Shown: positions 6,971 through 13,592 of the stretch, in pieces
Layout of the letters: each line of letters starts with the position of its first letter
How positions within the stretch are numbered: the first letter of the stretch is position 1
NCBI GenBank assembly: GCA_029258695.1
Contig: JARIBR010000295.1
Coordinates: 1 to 18,867 of the forward strand
From: Quadrisphaera sp.
GTDB taxonomy: Bacteria > Actinomycetota > Actinomycetes > Actinomycetales > Quadrisphaeraceae
Direction of reading: 5' to 3'
DNA length: 18,867 bases
Translations under genes and position numbers: made by a program
The notes under the pieces: generated by a model
The model's database searches: none
Told to the model about the DNA's origin: nothing
Seen by the model: only the letters and a program-made list of their open reading frames with translations

Positions 6971-7962
6971 TGGCCCGACGGAGCAGGCTCCACCGCGCCG
7001 CCGGCCGCCCTCGGCGCGCGGGGGGCTCGCCCCGGCCACCGGTGGCGCTGCTGGTGGGCCTCGCGGCCCTGGTGGTGACCGCGGTGGTCCTGGCGGTCAC
7101 GCTCACCGGCGGCGAGACGTCATCGGACGACGCGCAGGAGCCCGCGCCCACCTCCGGCTCCTCCGATCGGGGGGCAGCCCCGACGACCACCCCGTCACCG
7201 CCGCCGGGGTCAGCGTCCACGGACCCCTCCGCGTCCGGGCCTCCCGCACCGTCCCTCGCCGAGCCCGACGAGCCGCTGTGGCGGGCGACGTTCCCAGACG
7301 ACGGCCTGGTCTCCAACGAGCTCGCCTACCGCGAGCCCGAGGCGCAGGACGTCGCGCGCTCGGACGAGTGGATCGTCACCAGCGGGTCGCTGTTCGCCGA
7401 CGACGGCGCGGGGACCTCCGGCTCGATCGACGGCGGCTCACCGGACGCGCGCTCGCAGGACGACACCGGCTCCGCGGTGCTGAGGGCCGTCACCCGGCGC
7501 ACCTTCGGCGACGTGCAGGTGGACGTGGACCTGCGCGTGGCGGGGATGACGACGACCGAGCGCACCCCCGCCGTCGACTTCGACGGCGTGCACCTGTTCG
7601 TCCGCTACGCCGACGCCGACAACTTCTACTCCGTCGACCTGTGCCGCCGCGACGACACCGTGACCGTCAAGCGGAAGACGCCCGACGACAGCTCCGAGAC
7701 CGGCGGCGAGTACGTGACCCTCGCCGAGGCACCGCTGGCGTGCCCGCAGGGCGGGTGGCGCTCCTTCACCGTCACCGCGGTCGACGTGGACGACGGCGTG
7801 GCGATCACCCTGCGGGAGGGCGAGCGCGAGGTGCTCTCCGTCGTCGACGACGGGCAGGACAGCCCGCCGCCCCTGCGCGGCCCCGGGCGCACCGGCCTGC
7901 GGGGGGACAACACGGAGTTCTCCTTCCGGGACCTCACCGTCAGCCCCGCCGAGCTCGCGTAG
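6970..7962 (+). CDS. Membrane-anchored lectin-like protein with concanavalin-A/LamG (DUF1080-like) domain
   Basis: 330 residues starting at ATG 6970, one base overlapping the deacetylase stop. An Arg-rich N-terminus (1-23) leads into one membrane span (about 25-46), a Ser/Thr/Pro/Gly linker (about 48-97), then an extracytoplasmic domain (about 100-330). That domain is rich in beta-strand patterns: FGDVQVDVDLRV, HLFVRYADADNFYSVDLC, RSFTVTAV and a closing TGLRGDNTEFSFRDLTV. This layout is typical of LamG/DUF1080-type sandwiches, which bind or, in some families, cleave glycans. No catalytic acid pair is certain, so binding is the safer reading. The same closing pattern ends the preceding deacetylase. 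As the last gene of the overlapping operon it may tether or process the polymer at the cell surface. Family identity comes from pattern, not a search. Confidence 0.7.
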   Translation: MARRSRLHRAAGRPRRAGGSPRPPVALLVGLAALVVTAVVLAVTLTGGETSSDDAQEPAPTSGSSDRGAAPTTTPSPPPGSASTDPSASGPPAPSLAEPDEPLWRATFPDDGLVSNELAYREPEAQDVARSDEWIVTSGSLFADDGAGTSGSIDGGSPDARSQDDTGSAVLRAVTRRTFGDVQVDVDLRVAGMTTTERTPAVDFDGVHLFVRYADADNFYSVDLCRRDDTVTVKRKTPDDSSETGGEYVTLAEAPLACPQGGWRSFTVTAVDVDDGVAITLREGEREVLSVVDDGQDSPPPLRGPGRTGLRGDNTEFSFRDLTVSPAELA

Positions 7963-8059
7963 CCGCGGCGCCGGGACACGCGGTCGATGCCGGTGCGACC
8001 GCCGCACGAGCAGCCCCAGCCGCTCCCCGCACGAGGACACCCGACGATGCCGGGAGCCG

Positions 8060-8131
8060 CCCCTTCGCGACCGGGGACGCCCCACCGCGCTGACAGCCGC
8101 ACCCCTTCGCGACCGGGGACGCCCCACCGCG
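8060..8131. repeat. Two copies of a 30-bp direct repeat
   Basis: CCCCTTCGCGACCGGGGACG... occurs identically at 8060-8089 and 8102-8131, 42 bases apart. The second copy also forms the left arm of the hairpin below. It lies in the 307-base gap between the operon end and the first PIG-L gene. Confidence 0.85.
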
Positions 8132-8169
8132 TCACTGAAACGGTGGGGGACGGTGGAACGTCCCCGGTC
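8111..8169 (+). terminator. Nested GC-rich hairpin after the operon, possible terminator
   Basis: GACCGGGGACG (8111-8121) pairs with CGTCCCCGGTC (8159-8169), and CCCCACCG (8122-8129) pairs with CGGTGGGG (8141-8148). The loop has 11 bases and the right side a 10-base bulge. An alternative seven-bp stem (8146-8152 with 8159-8165) competes. There is no T-run, as is common in actinomycetes. It would separate the five-gene operon from the PIG-L genes. Confidence 0.5.
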
Positions 8170-8173
8170 GACG

Positions 8174-8194
8174 TGCGAGGTGCGAGGTGCGAGG
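8174..8194. repeat. Three tandem 7-bp units
   Basis: TGCGAGG is repeated three times without interruption, followed by a partial TGC. It lies just after the hairpin and about 75 bases before the first PIG-L start, with no assigned function. Confidence 0.7.
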
Positions 8195-8269
8195 TGCCGC
8201 ACGGCAGACCGTGGCCGGTGAGCGGCACGTCGGCAGCGGCTGGGAGTCCCGAGGTGTGACGATGCCGAG

Positions 8270-9397
8270 ATGTGCTGGCTGCGTCGCCGTGCCCGCCGTC
8301 GCCGCGGAGGCCCCGACCCCGCTCCGCCAGCTCGTCCGGCACCAGCACCGGCACCGGGCCGGACGACACCGGGCCACGCACGCCCGGGCCCTGGCTCCAG
8401 CGCGCGGGCACCGGACCACCCGTCGTCGCGACAGACGCGCCTGCAGCTCGTCGTCGCGCCGCACCCCGACGACGAGCTGGAGGGCTGGTCGCAGGTCGAG
8501 CGGTCAGCGGACGTCCACACCGTCTGGCTCGTGATGACCCACGGCGAGGGGACCGCCTACTGCGACCCCGCGGCGCACGCCCGCAACAGCTCGCCCGGGC
8601 TCGGGGAGATCCCGCCGCACCCCACCCCGGAGGGGAGCCGCACCCCCTCCTGCGGCGCGGCCCGCCTCGCGTCGTGGACCACCTTCCTGGCGCTGGCCGA
8701 CGTGCCCGACGCGATCGCCAGCGCCGGCCCGCCGGAGCTGCCCGCGCGCGCCACGGCCCCGCCGGCCCAGCGCGTCCGCCTCGACGGGGCGGGCGAGGCG
8801 CTGCTGTGGGCCAGCCCCGAGCGCACCCTCGTCGCGGTGGACGGTGGTGACGGCCGGTTGCGCGTGGAGACGGTGCGGGCCGCGGTGCGTGCCGTGCTGG
8901 CCTCACGCCCCGTCGCGCGGCCTGGGGGCGGGCCGGTGGGGGCGCCCTCCCTGGTCCCGGACCTGCCGTTGGGACGGGTGGTGGCCGCCGCCTACGTCAA
9001 CTCCGGGACCGACGCCCTCGACGGATCGGGGGAGCCCAACCCGTGGGCGGTGTACGCCCACCCCGACCACGTGGCCGTCCACGAGGCCCTGCTCGACCGT
9101 GATCTGGCCCGGGAGCTGGCGCCGCGCCGCGGGATGCTCGTGGCGACGTGGCCCTCGGACCCGGCCGCCGGCGTCACCAGCGAGATCCCGGAGGAGGAGT
9201 ACGAGCGCCTCATGGGTCTTGGACCGCTGGCCGACCCCGCCGACCCGAGGTCCGCCCGCCGCGAAGGGCTCGTGCAGCGGGTCTACGGGTGGCTCGGAAA
9301 CCCCGGCGGGCACTGGCCGCCGACGGAGCTGCCGGTGCCCGACGAGAACGGCGCCGCGCTGGTGATGGCCCGAGTGCAGACGTTCGTGCGGCGCTGA
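8270..9397 (+). CDS. PIG-L family deacetylase-like protein, first of two paralogs (N-terminus doubtful)
   Basis: Annotated here as 375 residues. From about residue 56 it aligns with the next gene: RLQLVVAPHPDDELEGWSQV, then ASWTTFLAL, YAHPDHVAVHEALLD and RVYGW. PHPDDE (64-69) and the later HPDH (264-267) are the two metal-site motifs of PIG-L/MshB zinc deacetylases, which remove N-acetyl groups from GlcNAc-type sugars. The region between them is long and variable. The N-terminal 55 residues are suspicious. They are Arg/Pro-rich with no signal sequence, unlike the paralog, and their third-position GC is well below that of other frames. Another ATG at 8262 in a different frame has GAGGTG correctly spaced. 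A frameshifted or decayed N-terminus is likely, so location and activity are uncertain. The stop is at 9395-9397. Confidence 0.7.
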   Translation: MCWLRRRARRRRGGPDPAPPARPAPAPAPGRTTPGHARPGPGSSARAPDHPSSRQTRLQLVVAPHPDDELEGWSQVERSADVHTVWLVMTHGEGTAYCDPAAHARNSSPGLGEIPPHPTPEGSRTPSCGAARLASWTTFLALADVPDAIASAGPPELPARATAPPAQRVRLDGAGEALLWASPERTLVAVDGGDGRLRVETVRAAVRAVLASRPVARPGGGPVGAPSLVPDLPLGRVVAAAYVNSGTDALDGSGEPNPWAVYAHPDHVAVHEALLDRDLARELAPRRGMLVATWPSDPAAGVTSEIPEEEYERLMGLGPLADPADPRSARREGLVQRVYGWLGNPGGHWPPTELPVPDENGAALVMARVQTFVRR

Positions 9398-9400
9398 GCG

Positions 9401-9480
9401 GCGCAGGACGACGCAGGACGACGCAGGACGACGCAGGACGACGCACGACGGCGCACGACGGCGCACGACGGCGCACGACG
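9401..9480. repeat. Minisatellite of eight 10-bp units
   Basis: Eight perfectly phased 10-mers begin four bases after the first PIG-L stop. The first is GCGCAGGACG, the next three are ACGCAGGACG, one is ACGCACGACG and three are GCGCACGACG. The period is close to one DNA helical turn, so each unit presents the same face. It fills half of the gap between the two PIG-L paralogs. Confidence 0.92.
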
Positions 9481-9552
9481 GCCAGGCAACCCCCAGGTTC
9501 CCGGTCCGCGCCCTGACGGCCAGCGACGTCTGATGACTGTCAGTATGGCGGG

Positions 9553-10743
9553 GTGCCTCGACCCTCCTCCCCGCCGCGGACGCGGCTGCCCCGGTGCGTG
9601 GTGGGCGCCGGCGCAGCGCTGCTCCTGCTCGCCGGGTGCAGCGCCGAGGCGGGGATGCTGGCCACGGACAGGGTCGCCGCCGAGGCGGAGGCCCGCCAGG
9701 ACGCGGCCGCCGAGAGCGAGCGACCGACGCGGCTGCAGCTCGTGGTGAGCCCGCACCCCGACGACGAGATGGAGGCCTGGTCGCAGGTCGAGCGCTCCCC
9801 GGACGTCTTCACCGTGTGGCTGACGATGACCCGCGGGGAGGCGACGACGCACTGCGACCCGGTGGTGCACACCGCCGAGCTGGACGTCGCCGCCGGGGAG
9901 ATCCCGCCGTCGCCACCGCCGGAGGGAGCCGGGACGGCCAGCTGCGCCGACGCCCGCATGGCCAGCTGGACGACGTTCCTGAGCCTGGCGTGGTCCGGCG
10001 CCGACGACGCTGACACCGGTGCCGGACCCGATGCGGACACCGACACCGACACCGACACCGACGAGCGCACCGCCGAGGTGCCCGAGCGCTCCACGCTGCC
10101 GGAGTCCCGGCAGGTCGACCTGCCCCCGCAGGAGGCCGCCGACGGGCTGCCCGCTGCGGCGCCGGCGACCCGCGGGGCGGCCCCCTCCCCGGGCGCGCTC
10201 GTGTGGACGGAACCCACGATGGCGATGGTCGCGCTGGACGCCGGCGACGGGGAGGTCACCGGTGACGAGGTGGCGTGGGGGGTGCGCGCGGTCCTGGCCC
10301 AGCGCGGAGCGCTGCTGCCGGACCTGCCGCTGACCCGCGTGGTCTCCGCGGCGTACGCGGGCGAGGCTCCGGACGCGCCGTACCAGCATCCCGACCACCT
10401 GGCCGTCACCGACGCCCTGCTCGACCCGGCGCTGACCCGGGCACTGGCACCGCGCGACGGCACCTTCGTCGTCACCGGGGCCCACGACCCGCGCGCGAGC
10501 ATCACCAGCGAGGTGGCCCCGGCCGAGTACCGGCGCCTCATGGGGCTCGGGCCGGACGTCGTCGGTGACGACGGGTCCCCCGTGCCGCGGCGCCTGGGGC
10601 TCGCGCAGCGGGTCTACGGCTGGCTGGCCTTCCCTGGCGGGTGGTGGCCGCGCACCGAGCGCGCCGTGCCCGACCCCGACGGCGAGCCGCTGATCATGGC
10701 GCGCGTGCAGAGCTTCGTCCACCTGCCGGGGCCGCGCCGGTGA
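9553..10743 (+). CDS. PIG-L family deacetylase, predicted lipoprotein (second paralog)
   Basis: 396 residues from GTG 9553. This start gives a clear lipoprotein signal: basic RTRLPR, a hydrophobic stretch and the lipobox LLAGC with Cys29, so the enzyme should be anchored on the outer face of the membrane. PHPDDE (67-72) and HPDH (279-282) form the PIG-L zinc site (family members: MshB, GlcNAc-PI deacetylase). It shares the whole domain with the preceding gene, including LQLVV-PHPDDE, ASWTTFL, DLPL-RVV-AAY, MGLGP and RVYGW. Between the motifs is an Asp/Thr insert (about 161-170) from a GACACC hexamer repeat. A likely role is extracytoplasmic de-N-acetylation of a glycan. The stop overlaps the acetyltransferase GTG by three bases (GTGA), so the two are co-translated. 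ATG 9533 is in another frame and gives no signal peptide. Confidence 0.85.
   Translation: MPRPSSPPRTRLPRCVVGAGAALLLLAGCSAEAGMLATDRVAAEAEARQDAAAESERPTRLQLVVSPHPDDEMEAWSQVERSPDVFTVWLTMTRGEATTHCDPVVHTAELDVAAGEIPPSPPPEGAGTASCADARMASWTTFLSLAWSGADDADTGAGPDADTDTDTDTDERTAEVPERSTLPESRQVDLPPQEAADGLPAAAPATRGAAPSPGALVWTEPTMAMVALDAGDGEVTGDEVAWGVRAVLAQRGALLPDLPLTRVVSAAYAGEAPDAPYQHPDHLAVTDALLDPALTRALAPRDGTFVVTGAHDPRASITSEVAPAEYRRLMGLGPDVVGDDGSPVPRRLGLAQRVYGWLAFPGGWWPRTERAVPDPDGEPLIMARVQSFVHLPGPRR
10036..10059. repeat. GACACC hexamer repeat in the second PIG-L gene
   Basis: Four tandem GACACC units encode Asp-Thr pairs in a linker. The six-base period leaves the frame intact when copy number changes. Confidence 0.8.
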
Positions 10744-11978
10744 GCGCGCGCGCCCCGGCCGGTCCGGCGGCGCCCACCCACCGCCGGGGCGCCGCACCCG
10801 AGCAGGTCGCTGCGGGCCCGCGTGCGCGCATCACCAGCCTCGACGCGGTGCGCGGGGTGATGCTCCTGTGGTCGGTGACCTCGGACAGCCTCATCACGCC
10901 GTCGCCCTGGTACGACCACGCCGCGTGGGCCGGCGTCCACCCCGTCGACGTGGTCTTCCCCGTCTTCGTCACGCTCTCCGGGTGCGGCCTCGCGTTCGCC
11001 TACCGCCGGCGCATCGACGTGGCGGCGATGCTGCGGCGCGCGAGCGTGCTCCTGGCGGTGGGTCTGCTCTACAACCTCACCCTGACGCTGGTCAGCGACG
11101 GGTGGACGGGCTGGTCGACCTTCCGGCTCACCGGGGTCCTGCAGCTCTACGCCGTGGTCGTCCTCGTCATGGCGCTCGGGCACCTGGTCACCCACAGCGC
11201 CCGCGGCTGGCTCGTGCTCACCGCGCTGCTGGCGCTCGGGCACACGACGCTCCTCCTCGTCTGGGCGGCCGGGTGCCTCGGCGGCGAGCTGACCCCCACC
11301 TGCAACCCGTCGGGCGCGATCGACACCGCCGTCCTCGGCGCGGGCCACGTCTACGCCGGCGCCGCGCTCGGCCACGACCCCGAGGGCCTGGTGGCGATCC
11401 TCGGGGCGATGGTCTCCGCGGCCGCCGGCGCGTGCGCGGGCCACGCGCTGCTGAGCGCCCGCGCGCGGTGGGGAAACCCCGCCGCCGCGCTCCCGTGGAT
11501 GCTGGCGCTCGCGGCGACCTTCGCCGTGGCGGGCGCCGCGCTGGCGCAGGTCGTGGCGCCGATGAAGCGGCTGTGGACCTCACCGTTCGCGCTCCTCGTC
11601 GCCTCCGCGGTGGTGGTGGCCCTGCTCGTCGGCCACGTGGTGCTGGACCGCCCGGGGGTGCTCGAGCCCACCACCACCCGAGAGCGGACGATCGCGGGTG
11701 CGTCGTGGCCGCTCATCGCGCTGGGTCGCAACAGCCTGCTCGTCTACTTCGGCAGCCACGCCCTCATGCTCGTGCTCACCCGCGTCCCAGCGCCATGGGT
11801 CGCTGCGGCGAGCGACGCCGCGGGCGACGGGGCGTCCGGCCCGTCGATCGCCGCGGCCGCCAGCTCCGCGCTGTCCGGCGGCTGGCACCCGCAGGTGGTG
11901 TGGTCGGCGGTGACGCTCGCCGCGTGGTGGGGACTGGCCTGCCTGCTGCACCGGTGGCGGATCTACGTGCGCCCCTGA
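10740..11978 (+). CDS. Heparan-alpha-glucosaminide N-acetyltransferase-like membrane protein
   Basis: 412 residues from GTG 10740, which overlaps the preceding stop (GTGA). An in-frame upstream ATG at 10641 lies inside the PIG-L gene and is rejected. After a 28-residue basic tail comes RITSLDAVRGVMLL, the hallmark opening of YeiB/HGSNAT-type acyltransferases. HAAWAGVHPVDVVFPVFV (60-77) follows and closely mirrors the HGSNAT stretch H-A-x-W-x-G-x-x-x-x-D-x-V-F-P; His60 corresponds to its proposed acetyl-accepting histidine. About ten membrane spans fill the rest. A conserved-looking LGRNSLLVYFGSHALML lies near 323-339. In the animal enzyme, acetyl groups from cytosolic acetyl-CoA cross the membrane onto terminal glucosamine. 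Coupling with an outward-facing PIG-L deacetylase suggests acetyl removal and replacement on a surface glycan. Acyl donor and acceptor are inferred. Confidence 0.78.
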   Translation: MSARAPAGPAAPTHRRGAAPEQVAAGPRARITSLDAVRGVMLLWSVTSDSLITPSPWYDHAAWAGVHPVDVVFPVFVTLSGCGLAFAYRRRIDVAAMLRRASVLLAVGLLYNLTLTLVSDGWTGWSTFRLTGVLQLYAVVVLVMALGHLVTHSARGWLVLTALLALGHTTLLLVWAAGCLGGELTPTCNPSGAIDTAVLGAGHVYAGAALGHDPEGLVAILGAMVSAAAGACAGHALLSARARWGNPAAALPWMLALAATFAVAGAALAQVVAPMKRLWTSPFALLVASAVVVALLVGHVVLDRPGVLEPTTTRERTIAGASWPLIALGRNSLLVYFGSHALMLVLTRVPAPWVAAASDAAGDGASGPSIAAAASSALSGGWHPQVVWSAVTLAAWWGLACLLHRWRIYVRP

Positions 11979-12095
11979 CCGCCCACGTGCTAAGGATCAC
12001 CGCGTGTGATCGGGCGGGGCCGAACGGGGCGAGGGTGCCCGCCACCGGACCAGCGGGGCTCGCCGCGCGGGCGGGCGGGCACGATCGTCTGGGCC

Positions 12096-12731
12096 ATGAG
12101 CGCGCCCGACGGTCCCCTCCCACCCCTGGCACCCGGCGCGAGGGGCATCCCGGACGTCGACACCCCGCCTGGGTACGGGCCACCTGCCGCCCCGTGGGCG
12201 GCCGAGGGTCGGCGGTCACCGGCGGGCGCCGGCTCGGGGCCCGCGCTCTTCCCCGCGATCGGCTGGTGGGGCTTCGGGCTCTCCTTCGCCTCGCTGCTGC
12301 CCCCCCTCGCCGGGGCCGCCCTGGCGCTGTCGATCGTCGGGATCATCCAGGCGCGTGCTGCCGGGCGGCTGTTGGCCCCGCCGGTGATCGGGGCGTCGAT
12401 CGCCGCGCTCGCGCTGGCCCTCCACCTCGTGGTCGGAGCGGCCACGATCGTCGGCGCGGTGGTGGAGGCCGGTGAGGCCGCCGCGCAGACCTCGTCGGAG
12501 GAGGACTTCCTCGACGCCCTCGCGCTCGACGCCCCGCTGGTCTACCGGGAGCTGCCCGACGACGACCTGGTCGAGGAGGGCTACGACGCGTGCCTCGTGC
12601 TCGCCGAGGGCGGGACGCGTCTGGAGGCGGCGTCCTCGCTCGGGTGGATCGAGATCGCCGACGGGTACGCCGTCGTCGACGCCGCGACGGGCACGCTCTG
12701 CGAATCCACCGGCGAGCCGCTGGTCGGCTGA
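12096..12731 (+). CDS. Two-span membrane protein, DUF4190-like, with DUF732-like extracytoplasmic tail
   Basis: 211 residues from ATG 12096; an upstream in-frame ATG at 12006 would add a 30-residue Arg/Gly-rich stretch that looks noncoding. A Pro/Gly-rich N-terminus (1-50) precedes two hydrophobic spans (about 57-86 and 95-122), the Gly/Ala/Leu-rich pair typical of DUF4190. The acidic tail (about 125-211) contains YDACLVLAEGG and GYAVVDAATGTLC. Cys166 and Cys202 are placed as in DUF732-type secreted modules and could form a disulfide. No enzymatic motif is present. It stands 117 bases after the acetyltransferase and 85 before the GT2 gene. No specific function can be given. Confidence 0.72.
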   Translation: MSAPDGPLPPLAPGARGIPDVDTPPGYGPPAAPWAAEGRRSPAGAGSGPALFPAIGWWGFGLSFASLLPPLAGAALALSIVGIIQARAAGRLLAPPVIGASIAALALALHLVVGAATIVGAVVEAGEAAAQTSSEEDFLDALALDAPLVYRELPDDDLVEEGYDACLVLAEGGTRLEAASSLGWIEIADGYAVVDAATGTLCESTGEPLVG

Positions 12732-12771
12732 GAACCGGTCCGCGCACCGTCGGCGCCCACCGGCCGTCCGC

Positions 12772-12797
12772 GAGCAACTCGCCCACTGGGAGCAACT
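12772..12797. promoter_or_regulatory. Direct repeat GAGCAACT upstream of the GT2 promoter
   Basis: GAGCAACT occurs at 12772-12779 and 12790-12797, 18 bases apart, just upstream of and in the -35 region of the -10 element at 12805. It could be an operator, but this rests on two short copies only. Confidence 0.3.
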
Positions 12798-12804
12798 GCG
12801 CACC

Positions 12805-12816
12805 TACTCTGAGTCA
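12805..12816 (+). promoter_or_regulatory. Probable leaderless promoter of the GT2 gene
   Basis: TACTCT (12805-12810) matches TANNNT and is followed by exactly six bases before GTG 12817. Transcription would then start on the start codon itself. There is no ribosome site upstream, which fits leaderless translation, common in actinomycetes. Confidence 0.5.
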
Positions 12817-13497
12817 GTGCATTCTGACGGCGCGCCGGACACCTGGGTGGTCGTCCCCGTCTTCGACGAGGCGCAGGTCATCACCGAGGTGGTCGGGGGG
12901 CTGCGCACCACCTTCGACCACGTGGTGTGCGTCGACGACGCCTCCCGGGACGGCTCCCCCGCCGCGGCCGAGGCGGCCGGGGCCGTCGTGGTGCGCCACC
13001 CCGTCAACCTCGGGCAGGGCGCCGCGATCGCCACCGGCCTGGAGTTCGCCCTGGCCCACCCCACCACCCGGTACGTCGTGACGTTCGACGCCGACGGCCA
13101 GCACCGCGTGAGCGACGCCGCCGCCATGGTGGACCGCCTGCGCGACGGCGAGGTCGACGCGCTGCTCGGCTCGCGGGTCCTCGACGGGCGCACCCGGCTG
13201 CCGGCGCTCAAGCGCGCGGTGCTGCGCGCCGCGGTCGCCTACTCCACCGTGACGTCGGGGCTGCGCACCACCGACGCCCACAACGGGCTGCGGGCGATGA
13301 CCGCCGAGGTCGCGGCCTCCTTGCACCTCACCCAGAACCGGATGGCCCACGCCAGCGAGATCGTCGAGCAGATCGGCGCCGGTGGCTGGCGCTGGGCCGA
13401 GCACCCCGTCGAGATCCTCTACACCCGGTACTCGCGCGCCAAGGGCCAGTCGGTGTGGAACTCGGTGAACATCCTCACCGAGCTCATCTTCCGCTGA
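12817..13497 (+). CDS. GT2 glycosyltransferase, dolichyl-phosphate-mannose-synthase/polyprenyl-phosphate type
   Basis: 226 residues from GTG 12817. VVVPVFDEA (11-19), VCVDDASRDGS (37-47), VRHPVNLGQGAAIATGLEFAL (59-79) and FDADGQHRVSD (90-100, with DAD as the metal-binding motif) are classic for the DPM1-like GT2 subfamily. LLGSR-L and DAHNGLRAM follow (153-161). There are no membrane spans, so it is cytoplasmic or peripheral. Such enzymes transfer a sugar from an NDP-donor, often to a polyprenyl phosphate carrier. The longer upstream open frame overlaps the previous gene and is rejected. The DUF2304 protein that follows is a frequent partner of this subfamily. Sugar and acceptor are unknown. 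Confidence 0.85.
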   Translation: MHSDGAPDTWVVVPVFDEAQVITEVVGGLRTTFDHVVCVDDASRDGSPAAAEAAGAVVVRHPVNLGQGAAIATGLEFALAHPTTRYVVTFDADGQHRVSDAAAMVDRLRDGEVDALLGSRVLDGRTRLPALKRAVLRAAVAYSTVTSGLRTTDAHNGLRAMTAEVAASLHLTQNRMAHASEIVEQIGAGGWRWAEHPVEILYTRYSRAKGQSVWNSVNILTELIFR

Positions 13498-13592
13498 CCT
13501 TCGCGCCGTCGTCGCCCGCGCCGCCGGACCCTTCGGACAGTTCGGACGCCTGCGGCGAGTCTGCGTCACTGACGCTCACTCGGTGTCACGAT

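Noticed and set aside
10641..10739. Upstream ATG for the acetyltransferase
   Set aside because: It lies fully within the PIG-L coding sequence; GTG 10740 at the GTGA overlap repeats the junction type used elsewhere in the locus.
12006..12095. Upstream ATG for the DUF4190-like protein
   Set aside because: The added residues are Arg/Gly/Pro-rich with no pattern; ATG 12096 gives a normal Pro-rich start.
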